A stretch of DNA of 6,877 nucleotides from Bacteroidales bacterium. Lineage in GTDB: Bacteria; Bacteroidota; Bacteroidia; Bacteroidales; Dysgonomonadaceae. Both the position numbers and the translations under genes were made by a program. The notes beneath the pieces are model-generated. The model was given only the letters and a program-made list of their open reading frames with translations. It did no database searches and was not told the origin of the DNA. Position 1 is the stretch's first letter. Every line of letters begins with the position of its first letter. The stretch lies in assembly GCA_012728155.1 (NCBI GenBank), contig JAAYFR010000160.1:1-6877 (forward strand), in the 5' to 3' direction. Positions 6,797-6,877 of the stretch are shown here, piece after piece.

Positions 6797-6877
6797 ATGA
6801 AAAAAACAGTACATTTTCTTTTAATTCTTTTGAGCAGCGCTATACTATTCAGTTGCTCGTATGACGACACCGATATC
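6797..6877 (+). CDS. Lipoprotein, N-terminal fragment (truncated by window edge)
   Basis: An ATG at 6797 opens a frame that remains open to the window end (27 codons). It encodes a textbook lipoprotein signal, MKKTVHFLLILLSSAILFSC, with cysteine 20 followed by SYDDTDI, again acidic and compatible with surface export. It follows the preceding gene by 52 bases with no terminator or TAnnTTTG box in between, so it is probably the fourth gene of the B12 operon. The CSYDDTDI start recalls a group of Bacteroidales lipoproteins that continue with a short coiled coil (DUF4988-type), but the visible part is too short to confirm this. Confidence 0.7.
   Translation, partial: MKKTVHFLLILLSSAILFSCSYDDTDI

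Overview
The window reads as Bacteroidota chromosome, most likely order Bacteroidales. The evidence is TAnnTTTG-type promoter -7 boxes, almost no Shine-Dalgarno sequences, several short-signal lipoproteins with acidic residues right after the lipid-bearing cysteine, and a fimbrillin-like domain. A Dysgonomonadaceae/Parabacteroides-like source is possible, but I cannot fix the genus from sequence alone.

Layout. Positions 1-454 (minus strand) hold the N-terminal third of a CCA-adding tRNA nucleotidyltransferase that runs off the left edge. A roughly 180-base divergent promoter region separates it from a plus-strand lipoprotein of unknown function (635-1456). Positions 1457-1951 contain no long gene but are dense in regulation: a TATCTTTG promoter box, a complete cobalamin (vitamin B12) riboswitch aptamer (1579-1767), a hairpin whose loop can pair with an aptamer loop (1783-1802), and a 45-codon reading frame ending two bases before the next gene. 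Then follow, on the plus strand and closely spaced: a beta-propeller surface lipoprotein resembling BtuG (1952-3091), a BtuB-type TonB-dependent outer-membrane transporter (3105-5153), a lipoprotein with a fimbrillin-like N-terminal half and a Trp/Tyr-rich C-terminal domain (5191-6744, candidate BtuH-like B12 binder), and the first 27 codons of a further lipoprotein (6797 to the right edge).

How it works together. The riboswitch should shut the operon down when cobalamin is plentiful. When it is scarce, surface lipoproteins would capture corrinoid and BtuG would hand it to BtuB, which imports it using TonB energy. The riboswitch and BtuB calls are strong, BtuG is good, and the roles of the last two lipoproteins are inferred mainly from operon position and sequence style. 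No mobile element, tRNA, rRNA or CRISPR array was seen.
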